From: Amyelois transitella
Lineage: Eukaryota; Arthropoda; Insecta; Lepidoptera; Pyralidae
Assembly: GCF_032362555.1 (NCBI RefSeq)
Contig: NC_083512.1
Coordinates: 10,900,001 to 10,964,000, forward strand
Direction: 5' to 3'
Length of the DNA stretch: 64,000 nucleotides
Shown one piece after another: positions 22,910 to 33,382 of the stretch. Each line of letters starts with the position of its first letter. The first letter of the stretch is position 1. A model generated the notes under the pieces. The model searched no databases and was not told where the DNA came from. It saw only the letters and a list, made by a program, of their open reading frames with translations. The position numbers were made by a program, and so were the translations under genes.

Positions 22910-25843
22910 TCAATCAAAAATATTCAAATCTGAAGTCGATGAAGACGATGATAATCTTTTTACTGGTCTCCTCTTGACTTTAGTTTTGATTTCCTGTTCA
23001 CTGTCACTGTTACTTTGTTCATACTTTTCAAGTAATGCAGTATCAGGGTTATCAAAAAATGAACACGAGGGAGTGTTGAATTCAATGAAGTTTTCATACT
23101 TTTCCAGTAGTGATTTGGGGATCATTGATGATTCCTGTCCAGTTTCTTCTTTTTGATTATTCATTCCAACGGGAGATTTGGATGTTGAGGGCTTAAGAAC
23201 TGATATGTCAATGTTTTGGATCGAGTGTATTGATAGTTCAGTTATAATACTACTTCTTTTCTTTGGATGTTTCTTTTCTTTGGATGGTTTGGGACGTAGT
23301 ACCAACTTCTCTGTTAGTTGTATTGGACGCAGCTGTGCCATATTTGTAGTATTTACAAAAGTAGGTAATTGAGTCTCAGTTAAATCATGAAAACCTAAAT
23401 GTTTGCCGTGAGGGCACATTACGATTTTATTTAGGCATTCTCTTTCAACACAGGATAGATGACGAAGTGCCAAACGGTTCCCCGACTCTTTAGACCAAAC
23501 CACTTGGTGAACTTTCATAGTTCCCGCAAACGTTTTCAAGTCTTTGGGCAAAAGCCAGTCTTTTTCTGTTATTTGATAATCTTCAACTACTTCGATTTTC
23601 ACGCCTTGAACAAAAGACTTTAAGTTTTGTACTAGTACTTCAATATTGGTAATATCATGTTGATATGCGACCTGTTTATCCAGCGTTCTCTTTAACACCC
23701 CACCCACTCCGTCTGCTGCGCTTTTTCCATGGCCGCACTCGCAATAGTTCCATACTATGTGGGTCAGCATTGGACAATAGGAAGACAGTTGTGATATTAT
23801 GTATAATATCTTTTTATTCCGGTATTGGGCAGACGGAGAGTCAGAAATAATGTAAAGATTGCGGACTAGAGGCGCAGTTATTTCAATTTCACGCAAAATA
23901 GGAACAAGATGCGCCCAGACTGCTGCAGCATCATGCCTTAATGATGTACTTACAGTACAAAAAGATTGAGTTTTGCAAGTTTCATTGTTCAGTTTAAAAT
24001 AAATTACAGCAGTGTGTAACGTAAATTGTTTTCTGCTGCCACCAAAATGAAGAGACTGAATTTCGGATCCATATTTAGTGGTATAATTTTCACTAAAATC
24101 TATTTGTATAATGCAGTCTTCTGTAGTCATATTTTCTTTTAAAGTCTTAAAAGCTTGGTTTTGGTTTTTATTATTAAGGCAATGTTGAAGGAATGCTTTC
24201 AGGCTGTTTTCAAATTTTTTAATCAGATCTAGAGGTTTTACCCAGTGTCTTACCTTTTCAACTTTAATAGCAGATTTCTCTACACTATTTTTGGTGTATG
24301 TACTTTTGTTCTTCTCCCAATTCCAATACGTTACGTGTACTCCATTATCAAACTCTTGGTAATCAATGAGTCTACTTTTACAGTTCGAGCATGTTCTTTG
24401 CAGACAATCGATGTTATCTTTACTACAACATAGGCTGTTTAAAACGTCGGATATTGTGTTTTCTTTGATCAGGCGATTTCTTTTCATCGATTCAATCAAA
24501 AGTTTCATATTTTCATGCTTTTCACATAAACATGTGTTTCGTGCATTCACATTTGGTTGAATAATCCAGAAAGGTTTCAGTCTTGAAAATGTTGAATAGC
24601 TTATCGGTGGTTCGCCTGATTTTAGATATTTCAAGTGTAAATTTTTAAGTGTGTCTGTCATTAGTCTCTTTTGTTTTTTTAAGCCATGTCTTGATATAGT
24701 GTCATTTTTGCCAGGACAAATTGTTGAATTTTCATCGTCTTCTAAAAATGTTACAACCCTCGTGAGATATTGTTTTTTTTTCTTATCAGATTTAATAACT
24801 ACTTCTGTTTTTTTTTCTACTTTTTGCGTATTTTTTTTCAAATTTATATAACTGCTTTGTAGTCTATTACACCTTTTTTTGAGCATTTCTTTTTCCCGAG
24901 AGACCTGTAATAATTTATTTTGTAATTCTGTTATTAGCTTATTTTTAGTTCTTTGATATATGCGGAATTTATCTTTAAGCGCTCGCCTTAATTCTACAGA
25001 TGTAATTGACGATTCTGACACAGGGCTGTTGGGGCAAAGTGTTGACTCAATACTACTCAGATTTGATGGAGATGGTATTCGTTGTGCGCTACTTGGTAGT
25101 ACACAAGGAGTGGTAGTTACTACGTTGTCGTAAATATGATGTTGAACATCGGAACTGACGGAACTATCACTGTTCATCCGCAAGCAGCGCCGTATCATGC
25201 TGCAACGAGTAGGTCTTAGAGATGAAGATGGGTAGTCTTGTCGTGAAGTACTTGGACCAGGATTATTATTGTCTACAAAATTTCGATGCCTTGAGAGCGG
25301 GGTTTGTCGTGGACTGCTTGTGTATATAGGACGAGAGGTTGTAGTCGCTGTATGTTGAGGTTGGATATTCGTACTGATGCTACTTCTACTGTTCAATCGT
25401 AAGCTGTGCCTCAAAGTATTGCAACGGGCAGGTCTTGCAGTCGAAGAAGGTGAATCTTGACAGGAAGTGCTGAGTCCAGGATTATTAATATCCTCACCAA
25501 TTTGATTTGTTGAAGATTGTTCTGGATGATCTTGAACTGTTCCAACTAGAGAGTTTGCACGAGTAGCCGTAGGAGCCGTAGTGGCTCTTTTTTTTTTTCT
25601 TTGGTAATAAGCGGCAGCACTTATGTTGTTTCTTCTTCTTAAGTTTCTTAATTTGGTCTTGTTCATTTGATGCCTTGAAACAATTAATCCTGCTGCTTTC
25701 TTTCTTGCATATCTTTCTCTATCTTTTTTCAGAAACTCTTCGCGTGTCTCTGCATTGCTCTTTATTCTTTCTTTTCTCCTTCTTTCGTACAACCTTCTTT
25801 TTTCTAACCTTTCTTCTCTAGTCTGTGTTCTTGGCCGAGGCAT
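22910..25843 (-). CDS. Intact DDE-type transposase-like protein, 977 aa
   Basis: A single uninterrupted ORF. Residues 1-90 are very basic (MPRPRTQTREERLEKRR start), a block typical of an insect/fish multicopy transposon family that I recognise but cannot name. A low-complexity Ser/Thr-rich linker follows, then a probable coiled coil (about 285-345), a Cys/His cluster (CLCEKH; CSNC) that could bind zinc, and a core with three conserved acidic sites: D582 in DFSENY, D668 in SDSPSAQYRNK and D711 in GKSAADGVGG. The tail is charged. The 86- and 43-residue spacing is compatible with a DDD/E nuclease but catalysis is inferred. Intactness and the flanking motif clusters suggest a recent autonomous DNA transposon; a domesticated host gene is the alternative. 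Superfamily not assigned. Confidence 0.8.
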   Translation of the reverse strand: MPRPRTQTREERLEKRRLYERRRKERIKSNAETREEFLKKDRERYARKKAAGLIVSRHQMNKTKLRNLRRRNNISAAAYYQRKKKRATTAPTATRANSLVGTVQDHPEQSSTNQIGEDINNPGLSTSCQDSPSSTARPARCNTLRHSLRLNSRSSISTNIQPQHTATTTSRPIYTSSPRQTPLSRHRNFVDNNNPGPSTSRQDYPSSSLRPTRCSMIRRCLRMNSDSSVSSDVQHHIYDNVVTTTPCVLPSSAQRIPSPSNLSSIESTLCPNSPVSESSITSVELRRALKDKFRIYQRTKNKLITELQNKLLQVSREKEMLKKRCNRLQSSYINLKKNTQKVEKKTEVVIKSDKKKKQYLTRVVTFLEDDENSTICPGKNDTISRHGLKKQKRLMTDTLKNLHLKYLKSGEPPISYSTFSRLKPFWIIQPNVNARNTCLCEKHENMKLLIESMKRNRLIKENTISDVLNSLCCSKDNIDCLQRTCSNCKSRLIDYQEFDNGVHVTYWNWEKNKSTYTKNSVEKSAIKVEKVRHWVKPLDLIKKFENSLKAFLQHCLNNKNQNQAFKTLKENMTTEDCIIQIDFSENYTTKYGSEIQSLHFGGSRKQFTLHTAVIYFKLNNETCKTQSFCTVSTSLRHDAAAVWAHLVPILREIEITAPLVRNLYIISDSPSAQYRNKKILYIISQLSSYCPMLTHIVWNYCECGHGKSAADGVGGVLKRTLDKQVAYQHDITNIEVLVQNLKSFVQGVKIEVVEDYQITEKDWLLPKDLKTFAGTMKVHQVVWSKESGNRLALRHLSCVERECLNKIVMCPHGKHLGFHDLTETQLPTFVNTTNMAQLRPIQLTEKLVLRPKPSKEKKHPKKRSSIITELSIHSIQNIDISVLKPSTSKSPVGMNNQKEETGQESSMIPKSLLEKYENFIEFNTPSCSFFDNPDTALLEKYEQSNSDSEQEIKTKVKRRPVKRLSSSSSTSDLNIFD

Positions 25844-26217
25844 CCTAAAATAAAAAGAAACACAGTTCCTTTTTACTTACTTTCACACACAAAAACATAT
25901 ACACGCTGTACATACCTAGTTTCCCTAATATACCTTCAAATATACCATGCATTTACATTAGCTCTCTCGCAATGGAGAAGTTCAATGATGTTAAAAATAC
26001 AACATCATAAAATTAAAATATATGTAGATCTGAACTAATCAATAAACTGATCTAATGAGTGTTTTTTTTTTTTAAATTCATCAATATAGGTATGATTGAT
26101 ATATGGATTATAAAAGATTGTGTTTTTTCGCGAAACGACTACCTACCTACACATAAAAGTATCTAGCAAGGTAAGTTTAAAAAAATATCTCGAGGATCTC
26201 TAAAACTTTTAACGGAT

Positions 26218-26660
26218 TTATCATTTCGGAGATACATTTCATTCCGGTGGACTGTTATCAGTATTACAGTCCACCGAATCCGCTGAAATGATAACACTGA
26301 GATGATAAAACAGATGTCAATTTGACAATAACTCTGAAATAATGTCTGTATCAAAATTTCAAAACTATTTAAACAAAACCATACTTACAGCGTATTTAAT
26401 GCACAATTTTGAAATAAATCAAATTAATGTAACACAAGTTATAACAGCTACCGAAATGAAATTTTTTTTGACCCCATATCACAGAAATGATACACTTACT
26501 TTTTTGGCGGGAAATCACAACACGTTGTAACGCGTGCATAGGCGCCGAGAGCTCAAGCCGGACTAATCTGAGGCGAGGAAAGGTAAGGGGGGCGCAACAA
26601 CGCAATATTGACGGAGTTTTACTGCTAAAACTTAATGTCCTTTGAAATGATAATTTTTTT
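26218..26660. repeat. Right cluster of CACCGAAATGA-like motifs
   Basis: Same family as the left cluster: TATCATTTCGG near 26219, CATTCCGGTGGACTG and CAGTCCACCGAATCCG forming an inverted pair (26242-26285), GCTGAAATGATAA, TACCGAAATGAAA (26450), AGAAATGATAC and TTGAAATGATAA (26641). Mirrors the left cluster across the transposase ORF. Confidence 0.65.
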
Positions 26661-27308
26661 CGGGACAAAAGTTGAATGCCTGTCAAATCTATGAGAAGGA
26701 AGATAAACAAACAAAAATAGTTTTTGTTGATAGGAAATACATTATTAAATGAAACTAAAATCGATTTCAATCCAAAAAAAATATCGTATTTGCAGGATAA
26801 GATATTTTATGAGCAAAATTGGGTGCGGGACAGGTCACCGTCATGATAAAGTGACACTTTGTCATTTTTTTTGGCATGTAATAGATGCCGTAACTCGATG
26901 ATTTTTTTTGCCATGGTAGAGGAGTACAAACTTCATTAAGGAAAAATATGAAAAATCATAAAGCACCATTCCTCACTACCGTTTTCACGTTTGCCGTGTA
27001 ATTCTTGTGCTTGCGCAATTCACCCTTATACCCTTTTGTATTGTTACGCGATCACGACTGAGTTAGGATTTTGGGTTAGGCTTTTTATAATTTGATTTGA
27101 CACTTAAAGGATATATACCATTGCAGGGTCTATCTAGATCTATGTCAGTAACGTTGCCTTTAAAAATATGTAAGAGGTCAAATGTGACCCAAAAGTTCAA
27201 AATACTAGCCACCATGTATACCAGAATCAGGGAATTTTATTTTAATAATAGTTCGAGTCTAATTGCTCTTATATCTATTTCTTCAATGTTTTTTTTTTTA
27301 ATTTTTCA
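26661..27308. other. Gene B upstream region
   Basis: Probably holds the promoter and a noncoding first exon, since TTTTTTAATTTTTCAG at 27294-27309 is a good splice acceptor. I could not place the first exon or a TATA box with confidence. Confidence 0.4.
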
Positions 27309-27315
27309 GTTCAAA

Positions 27316-30300
27316 ATGAAAGGTCTATTAATTATATGGGCTATAGCAGCCTGCGCGTACGCAGTCGACTCAGATGATGTCCAATCAGTAAAGTCTGTCA
27401 AGGGAGGTCTTTCTCGGTACATTTATAAGGGAGACAACAATATTTCTAGGTAAGGTTTTCTTACATTCAATATTACAGACATATTAATGTATATTTAATT
27501 AGACTAGACTCCTACGGTGATAAATATTGCTCATCACGTATTCTTCCTTCCATTTTTTATATTTGTGCAGTGTGGTTACCGGCACAAATTAAAAAAAAAT
27601 AAATAGCATCATCCTATCTCTAATGGATGTCAATGTGTAAAGGCGACTAAGGGATAGATAGGCGTATAAACTTGGGCGTCTTCTTTTAGGCGATGGGCTA
27701 GCAACCTGCCACAATTTGAATCTCAATTCTATCATTAAACCTAACAGCTGCACGTGGCCTATCAGTCTTCAAAACTGTCGGCTCTATCTACCCCGCAAGG
27801 GACATAGACGTGATTATATGTATGTATTACTTATATACTGTTATTATGACTTAGAAAATTAAAACTATCAAGCGGTGTGTAAGTGACAAAGATTAATAAC
27901 AATCTATTAAGATTTCTATTATGTTTTAGAGAGCGCTTTTTGTTTCAGATTCTATAACAGCCGGCAGTTCAATTTGACAAAACATAAGGATGTTGAAGAA
28001 ATAGGAGTTTGTTATATAGAAATACCGTAAGTATTCATACATACGCCTCTTGGAAAAGACTTTCAGATTATCTTAACTTGCCTCGAAGTCTGCATACTTT
28101 ACCCAAAATTTACGTTAAAAAAATATCGTCTAAGGTGTAATTACGGTTTAATTTCTTTTTCATATAGTGACTATACCCCAATCTTTTCATTGATAATAAT
28201 ATAATTAAGACATTATATAATTATAAATACTCTAAGACTTTTTTTTGATGAACTTCAGATGTATAAAAATCGAAAGATAACACATGTCTGACAAAAATTC
28301 TGACGCCTGTGACCTGTGTTGGCCACTTGCTCATACGATAAACGAACATATGCCTTATGAATCGATCAACTAACTCTAAGGTCTTCTGAACGTTCGTGCT
28401 TAACCCTAACCCATCTTGCTTTTTATGACCCATCTTTATACAAGCCGTGTGGTTCCCGGCACAAATAGAAAATAAGAATAGGACCACGCCATCTGTTTCC
28501 CTTGGATGTAGTAAAAGGCGTCTAAGGGATAGGCTTTTAAACTTGGGATTCTTCTTAGGCGATGGGCTAGCAACTTGTCACTGTTTGAATCTCAATTCTT
28601 TCATTAAGCCAAACGGCCAAACGTGGTCTATCCGTCTTTTCAAGATTGTTGGCTCTGTCTACACCGTGAGGGATAAAGACGTGACTGTATGTATGTATGC
28701 ATGTATCTTTATAGACTCTCTAAAGTAACAGAAACTGTGAATAAAAAAAAATTATTATTCCATTTTTTTCAGAACAGCCCAATTAGTTCAAGATCAAAAT
28801 CATGTGCCAGCTGGTAATGGGGTAAGTTAATAAAGAAATCATGCATCAGATCCAAGGAATTTCCTTTGTTAATAAATATCGCTATGTTATAGGTACTATC
28901 ATTGAAATAATGCATGCTAAATCTCTAGGTATTATGAAAATGTTTGGTTGAAATTCAACTTCAAAACTGCCTACTACAATTTTGTCCAATAAATTAATTG
29001 CATACATAATAACATAAATTCTTACAATAAGACACGTTAGTTTTACCTACTTCACTATACATAGTAACATGCATTACCATCTTTTTGAATCCAAAAAAAT
29101 ACATTCCTGTATTCCTGTTAATCCTGAATTTACATTATCTTTTTATTCCTTTCCAGTCACGCCCAGAGCTGTCTAGAATCCGAAGCTGCTGCCACGGCTA
29201 CGCCAGAAACATCCACGATTTCATGGTCTGCGAGCCGGTCTGTTCCAAGGGCTGCATCAACTCCCTCTGCGTCGCCCCAGAGACCTGCCAATGCTACCCT
29301 GACTACGTCAAGAATTCTGCAGGCTTTTGTACCGCTACCTGCCCTATTGGATGCCAGAATGGAAGATGTTCTGGTGGCGAATGTATTTGTAACTCTGGAT
29401 ACAAATTAGACTCGGAAAGCAAATATTGTGTGCCGAGTTGCAAAGATGGGTGCGGTGGGTCAGGTAAGACTGATATGTGAATCCTTTTAAATGAAAAGGA
29501 ATACTGAAGACAGACGGCTGCTTGTCATACTAGTTTAGGTATCCCTAGAATTAAAATTACCACAAACATCGTGGTTAGTGGTCTATGCCGTTTAAAATTT
29601 AAAAATTGCTTCTTATTCGTATTCCTATAATACTGTAATTTCCTAAAGATTCCTCTGTAGTATCATTGAATTAGTAATACAAGTGTCAAACTCACTGCAC
29701 AGCAACTCAATCTATATTATTTGTCCGTCTAGTATTTATATCTGTTCTGTTTTAATTTAACTTCTTTTTTCTCCAATGTCAAAGTTTGTCCATAATGCTA
29801 TTACTACTAACTCGCTACTAACATGATGATATTTTTCAGGAAACTGTACAGCACCAAACACCTGTACTTGCCAGCCAGGTTACCAGTCGACTCCAGAAGG
29901 CTCTTGCAAAGCCTCTTGTGAACATTGCGAGAACGGAGAATGTGTCGCCCCGAACAGATGTAATTGTCGTACTGGTTATAGTAAAGATCCACAAGGAAAA
30001 TGCAAGCCACAATGCACTCCGTAAGTTGCTAAATTTTATTGAGGTTTGAACAATTTACTCGTAAATACAAACGACATCATTAAATATTCATTTCCAAAAA
30101 ATTATCTAAGTAAATGTTCCGCTTTTTTTATTTCAGTGCCTGCCGATCTAATACCAACTGCATCGCTCCAAACGTGTGCTCAGCTCCCTCTGAATTCTCT
30201 CCGCAAAATCATGGTCTACCACTTAATGTAATGCCACTTCATCCAGAAAATCAAGTGAATAATACAACACGCCCACTACAACCAAACACAAACCATTATC

Positions 30301-32295
30301 CTAATCCATACAATCCAAATTACCCACAAGGTCCATATTACCAATATCCAGGAAATAATCCAAATTATAACACACGGAATCTTTCAAATGGATCACATGA
30401 CAGCTCCTATAGTCAACAAGGTCAAATATCGCAACGGCCCGATGAAGGCTTCTATTTCAATCAGGGAAATTACCCTTATCCAGGAGGCCAAAATCCTCAA
30501 CAAGGAATTGCTTCACCAAATAATACATTATATCCTTCTCTACCAAGATCAGGACAAGAATCAAATCATTATCCGGGTAATAATTATCCAGGAAATAATC
30601 CAAATTATAACACACAGAATCTTTCAAATGGATCACATGACAGCTCCTATAGTCAACAAGGTCAAATATCGCAAAGGCCCGATGAAGGCTTCTATTTCAA
30701 TCAGGGAAATTACCCTTATCCAGGAGGCCAAAATCCTCAACAAGGAATTGCTTCGCCAAATAATACATTATACCCTTCTCCACCAAGACCAGAACAAGAA
30801 TCAAATCATTATCCGGGAAATAATTATCCAGGAAGGCCATATCAGGGCAATCAATATCCAGGCGGTCAATATCCAGAAAATCAATATTCAGGGAATCAGT
30901 ATCCAAATGGTCCACATGTTCATCAAAATGAACCCAATTCTTCTCAACCACATAGAGGAGACATAGATTCTGATAGTAATCAAGGCTCTCGATCAACATC
31001 GCCAAATAACACCATCCATGGATACCCATATCCTGGATCAAATCGCAACCCAATTTACCAAGAATCGAACTCCTATTATGCTGGTGGCCGTCAACAAAAT
31101 ACTTCTTTTAACTCTATGAACCAATATGGCTCTAGTTCATATGACTCATCAGATCAAAGACATGGTCAAACATATCAAGGATCATACAATAGATCTCAAC
31201 AAGAATCACACGACTCCAGAAACCAGAGAAATTTCGATTCGACGCAGCATCAGTCATATGATATATCTAACCAAAGATCATATGATTCATCGCATCGTGA
31301 ATCTCATGATTCTTCTCAACATGGTCAATATGGATCGGAATATCAAAGTAATTATGGAAATTTCAACCGCGACTCTCAGAATTCTTCAGTCTTTGGGCAA
31401 CTTGATGCACATCATCACAATTATTCAAATCAAGATACCCAACATTCTAATCAAGGCCTTCAACATTCTTCCAACCAAGACACGCAAAACTCTTATCATC
31501 ACGGCAATAGCTCTTCAAATCAAGGCTCAACACAGTATGGGTCTTATGATTCTTCAAGACGGGAATCTCTAGACTCTACAAATCAAAGAAATCACCAAGG
31601 TTTTGACAGAGCCAATCAAGCAACATACCCTTACTTCAATTCGGGCAGTAATCCCAGAGAAGCTCCTGAAGTATCTAATCAGGTTGCCAACCAAAGTGTT
31701 GATAACACTGGTCACACTTATGTTCACGGTTTCGCAGATAGATTTGATATAGATAACAAAGAGAATATAGACCAACAATCTGCCGATGTGCCAGTGTGTT
31801 CAAAGGCTTGCATTAACAGCTATTGCGTTGAAGGGAACGAATGCCGATGCAAGCCGGGATACATCCCTGACAGGACAAATCTAAGCGTGTAAGTATAATT
31901 GTTTTTTTTTTAATAACCCTTACAAAAAGCCAAGTAGTTGTCACAGTTTCAGTAGGCAAATATTCACAACTACAACAGCATTATTTACACCTTACGAAAT
32001 GTAGTCCAGAGTCTTAAATCTGAAATCATCTGGAAACACCAATTCATTAAGTTTATGGTCAATTCTTTTACTAATCTTATTCTCCCTCTTGTTAATTCCC
32101 CTACATTGATGGAATTACTTGTGTAAACTTCTTCATATGTAAAGCTTCTGCAAAATTTCCAGATGCCAGCCACATTGCCCTGGAGGGTGTCCTAATGGAG
32201 TATGCTCTGGCCCCAGACTTTGCCTGTGTAATGCGGGCTACTACAAGGATACGAGTGTCAAAGGGAGACAAGTATGCGTAAAACGAAACAGATAG
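27316..32295 (+). CDS. Secreted NIM-repeat protein with long N/Q/S/Y/P/G-rich insert (gene B)
   Basis: Seven exons closing to 877 aa: 27316-27449, 27949-28026, 28773-28821, 29157-29463, 29840-30020, 30137-31888, 32163-32295. A signal peptide (1-16) is followed by a charged segment, then CCHGY at about 98-102 and NIM-type repeats of the CxxxCxNGxCxxxxxCxC kind across exons 4-5. Exon 6 interrupts the array with about 540 residues of low complexity: first YPGGN/NYPG-rich, then DSS/NQ/SYDSS-rich, including an 80-residue tandem duplication. Two further NIM units close the protein in exons 6-7. There is no membrane segment, so it should be secreted, as NimB proteins are. The YPGG/NQ tract is unusual for the family and could drive self-assembly (inference). 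A TTTTTCAG acceptor just before the ATG suggests an upstream noncoding exon. Confidence 0.85.
27565..27833 (+). mobile_element. SINE copy in gene B intron 1
   Basis: Head GCAGTGTGGTTACCGGCAC to (TATG)n; moderately diverged. Confidence 0.85.
28444..28708 (+). mobile_element. SINE copy in gene B intron 2
   Basis: Complete: GCCGTGTGGTTCCCGGCAC to GTATGTATGCATGTAT. Confidence 0.88.
30347..30830 (+). repeat. 240-bp in-frame tandem duplication in gene B exon 6
   Basis: Two copies at a 240-base period (80 codons), each running from GGAAATAATCCAAATTATAA to the GAATCAAATCATTATCCGGG region. They differ at a handful of bases, so the duplication is recent or kept uniform. Confidence 0.95.
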
Positions 32296-32458
32296 TGAAC
32301 AGTCTTCAAAGTTCGCTTTGTAATTATCTAAGTTTAATTTTGTGTGCTATTGAATACCTACTAGGTTAAAAGTTACATTATTTGGTTGCTTAATGTATAA
32401 AATTATTAAGACAGTTTTTATAGTTTTATTTTACTCATGCATGAGCTAATTATAATAT

Positions 32459-32812
32459 ACCGTGTGGTTCCCGACACCAATAAAAAAAAGAATACGACCA
32501 CTCCGTCTCATTCCCATGTTTTTTTTTTCGTAATGTAAAAACATAAAAAATAAAGAATAGGACCGGCACCAATAGAAGAATAGGACCACTCCGTCTAGTT
32601 TCCATGGATGTCGTAAAAGGTGACTAAGGGATAGGCTTATAAACTTGGGATTCTTCTTTTGGGCGATGGACTAGCAACATGTCACTATTCGAATCTCAAT
32701 TCTATCATAACGCCAAACAGCTGAACGTTGCCTATCAGTCTTTTCCAGTCTGTTGGCTCTGTCTACCCCGCAAGTGTTATAGACGTGATTATATGTATGT
32801 ATGTAAAAACAT
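32459..32812 (+). mobile_element. SINE with duplicated head, downstream of gene B
   Basis: Two heads in tandem (32459-32522 and about 32562-32620) before a single body and tail. This suggests one SINE inserted in another, or an internal duplication. Confidence 0.8.
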
Positions 32813-33382
32813 TGCGGTTTTTAATATCCCTATTGGATTTCATATGTGTTCTGTCTGTAGGGGTTTTTATTGTCATGTGATGATGCATCCACGGATGTTG
32901 ATAAAATAAAATGATAATAACTTAGAATAAAAACTACCAGAATGGCTATCCTGAAAGCACAGCACAAACACTAAGTTACATACAAACATACACATCTACA
33001 TATCAGCTACGATCAGCTGTTTGGCTTTATGATAGAATTGAGAATGCAAATAGTGACGTTCACAAGCCTATCCCTTAGTCGCCTCTTACCACAACCTTTT
33101 CAAAAAAAATATTAATTTTAGCATATTTTACTATAGAGTTAATAGCAGGCAATTGTGAGACTGTCGACTCTGTCTACCCCTTAAGGGATAAAGACGTGAT
33201 TATGTTTGCATATAGAGTTATAAAAAAAAGTTATAAGAGTTCTTACCTAACTTTCGTGCTGTACCTTCTATACTTATAGTAGGTCTATAACATGGTTTGT
33301 TCGTATAAACATAAGCAAAAATTAGTTGGTTAACCACATATGCGTACGATATTATTTTGATATACTTCATTTAAATGGAACT

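Larger units (their letters stand above)
20730..26660 (-). mobile_element. Probable DNA transposon carrying the 977-aa transposase (ends approximate)
   Basis: The ORF is flanked on both sides by scattered copies, in both orientations, of a motif close to CACCGAAATGA: left at about 21078-21340 (at least six), right at about 26218-26660 (at least six). This looks like subterminal transposase-binding repeats. I could not find convincing terminal inverted repeats or a target duplication by eye, so the outer limits are estimates. A separate MITE is nested at 21653-22033. Confidence 0.5.

Noticed and set aside
20720-26600. Candidate terminal inverted repeats (CTCAGTGTCGGTTCATGCGC left, reverse complement near 26535-26572 right)
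   Set aside because: Matches are patchy and need gaps, so I do not claim them as the transposon ends.
30388-30966. Second long frame (Ile/Gln/His-rich) overlapping gene B exon 6
   Set aside because: It is the +1 reading of the same repeats; gene B phase and flanking NIM cysteines fix the true frame.
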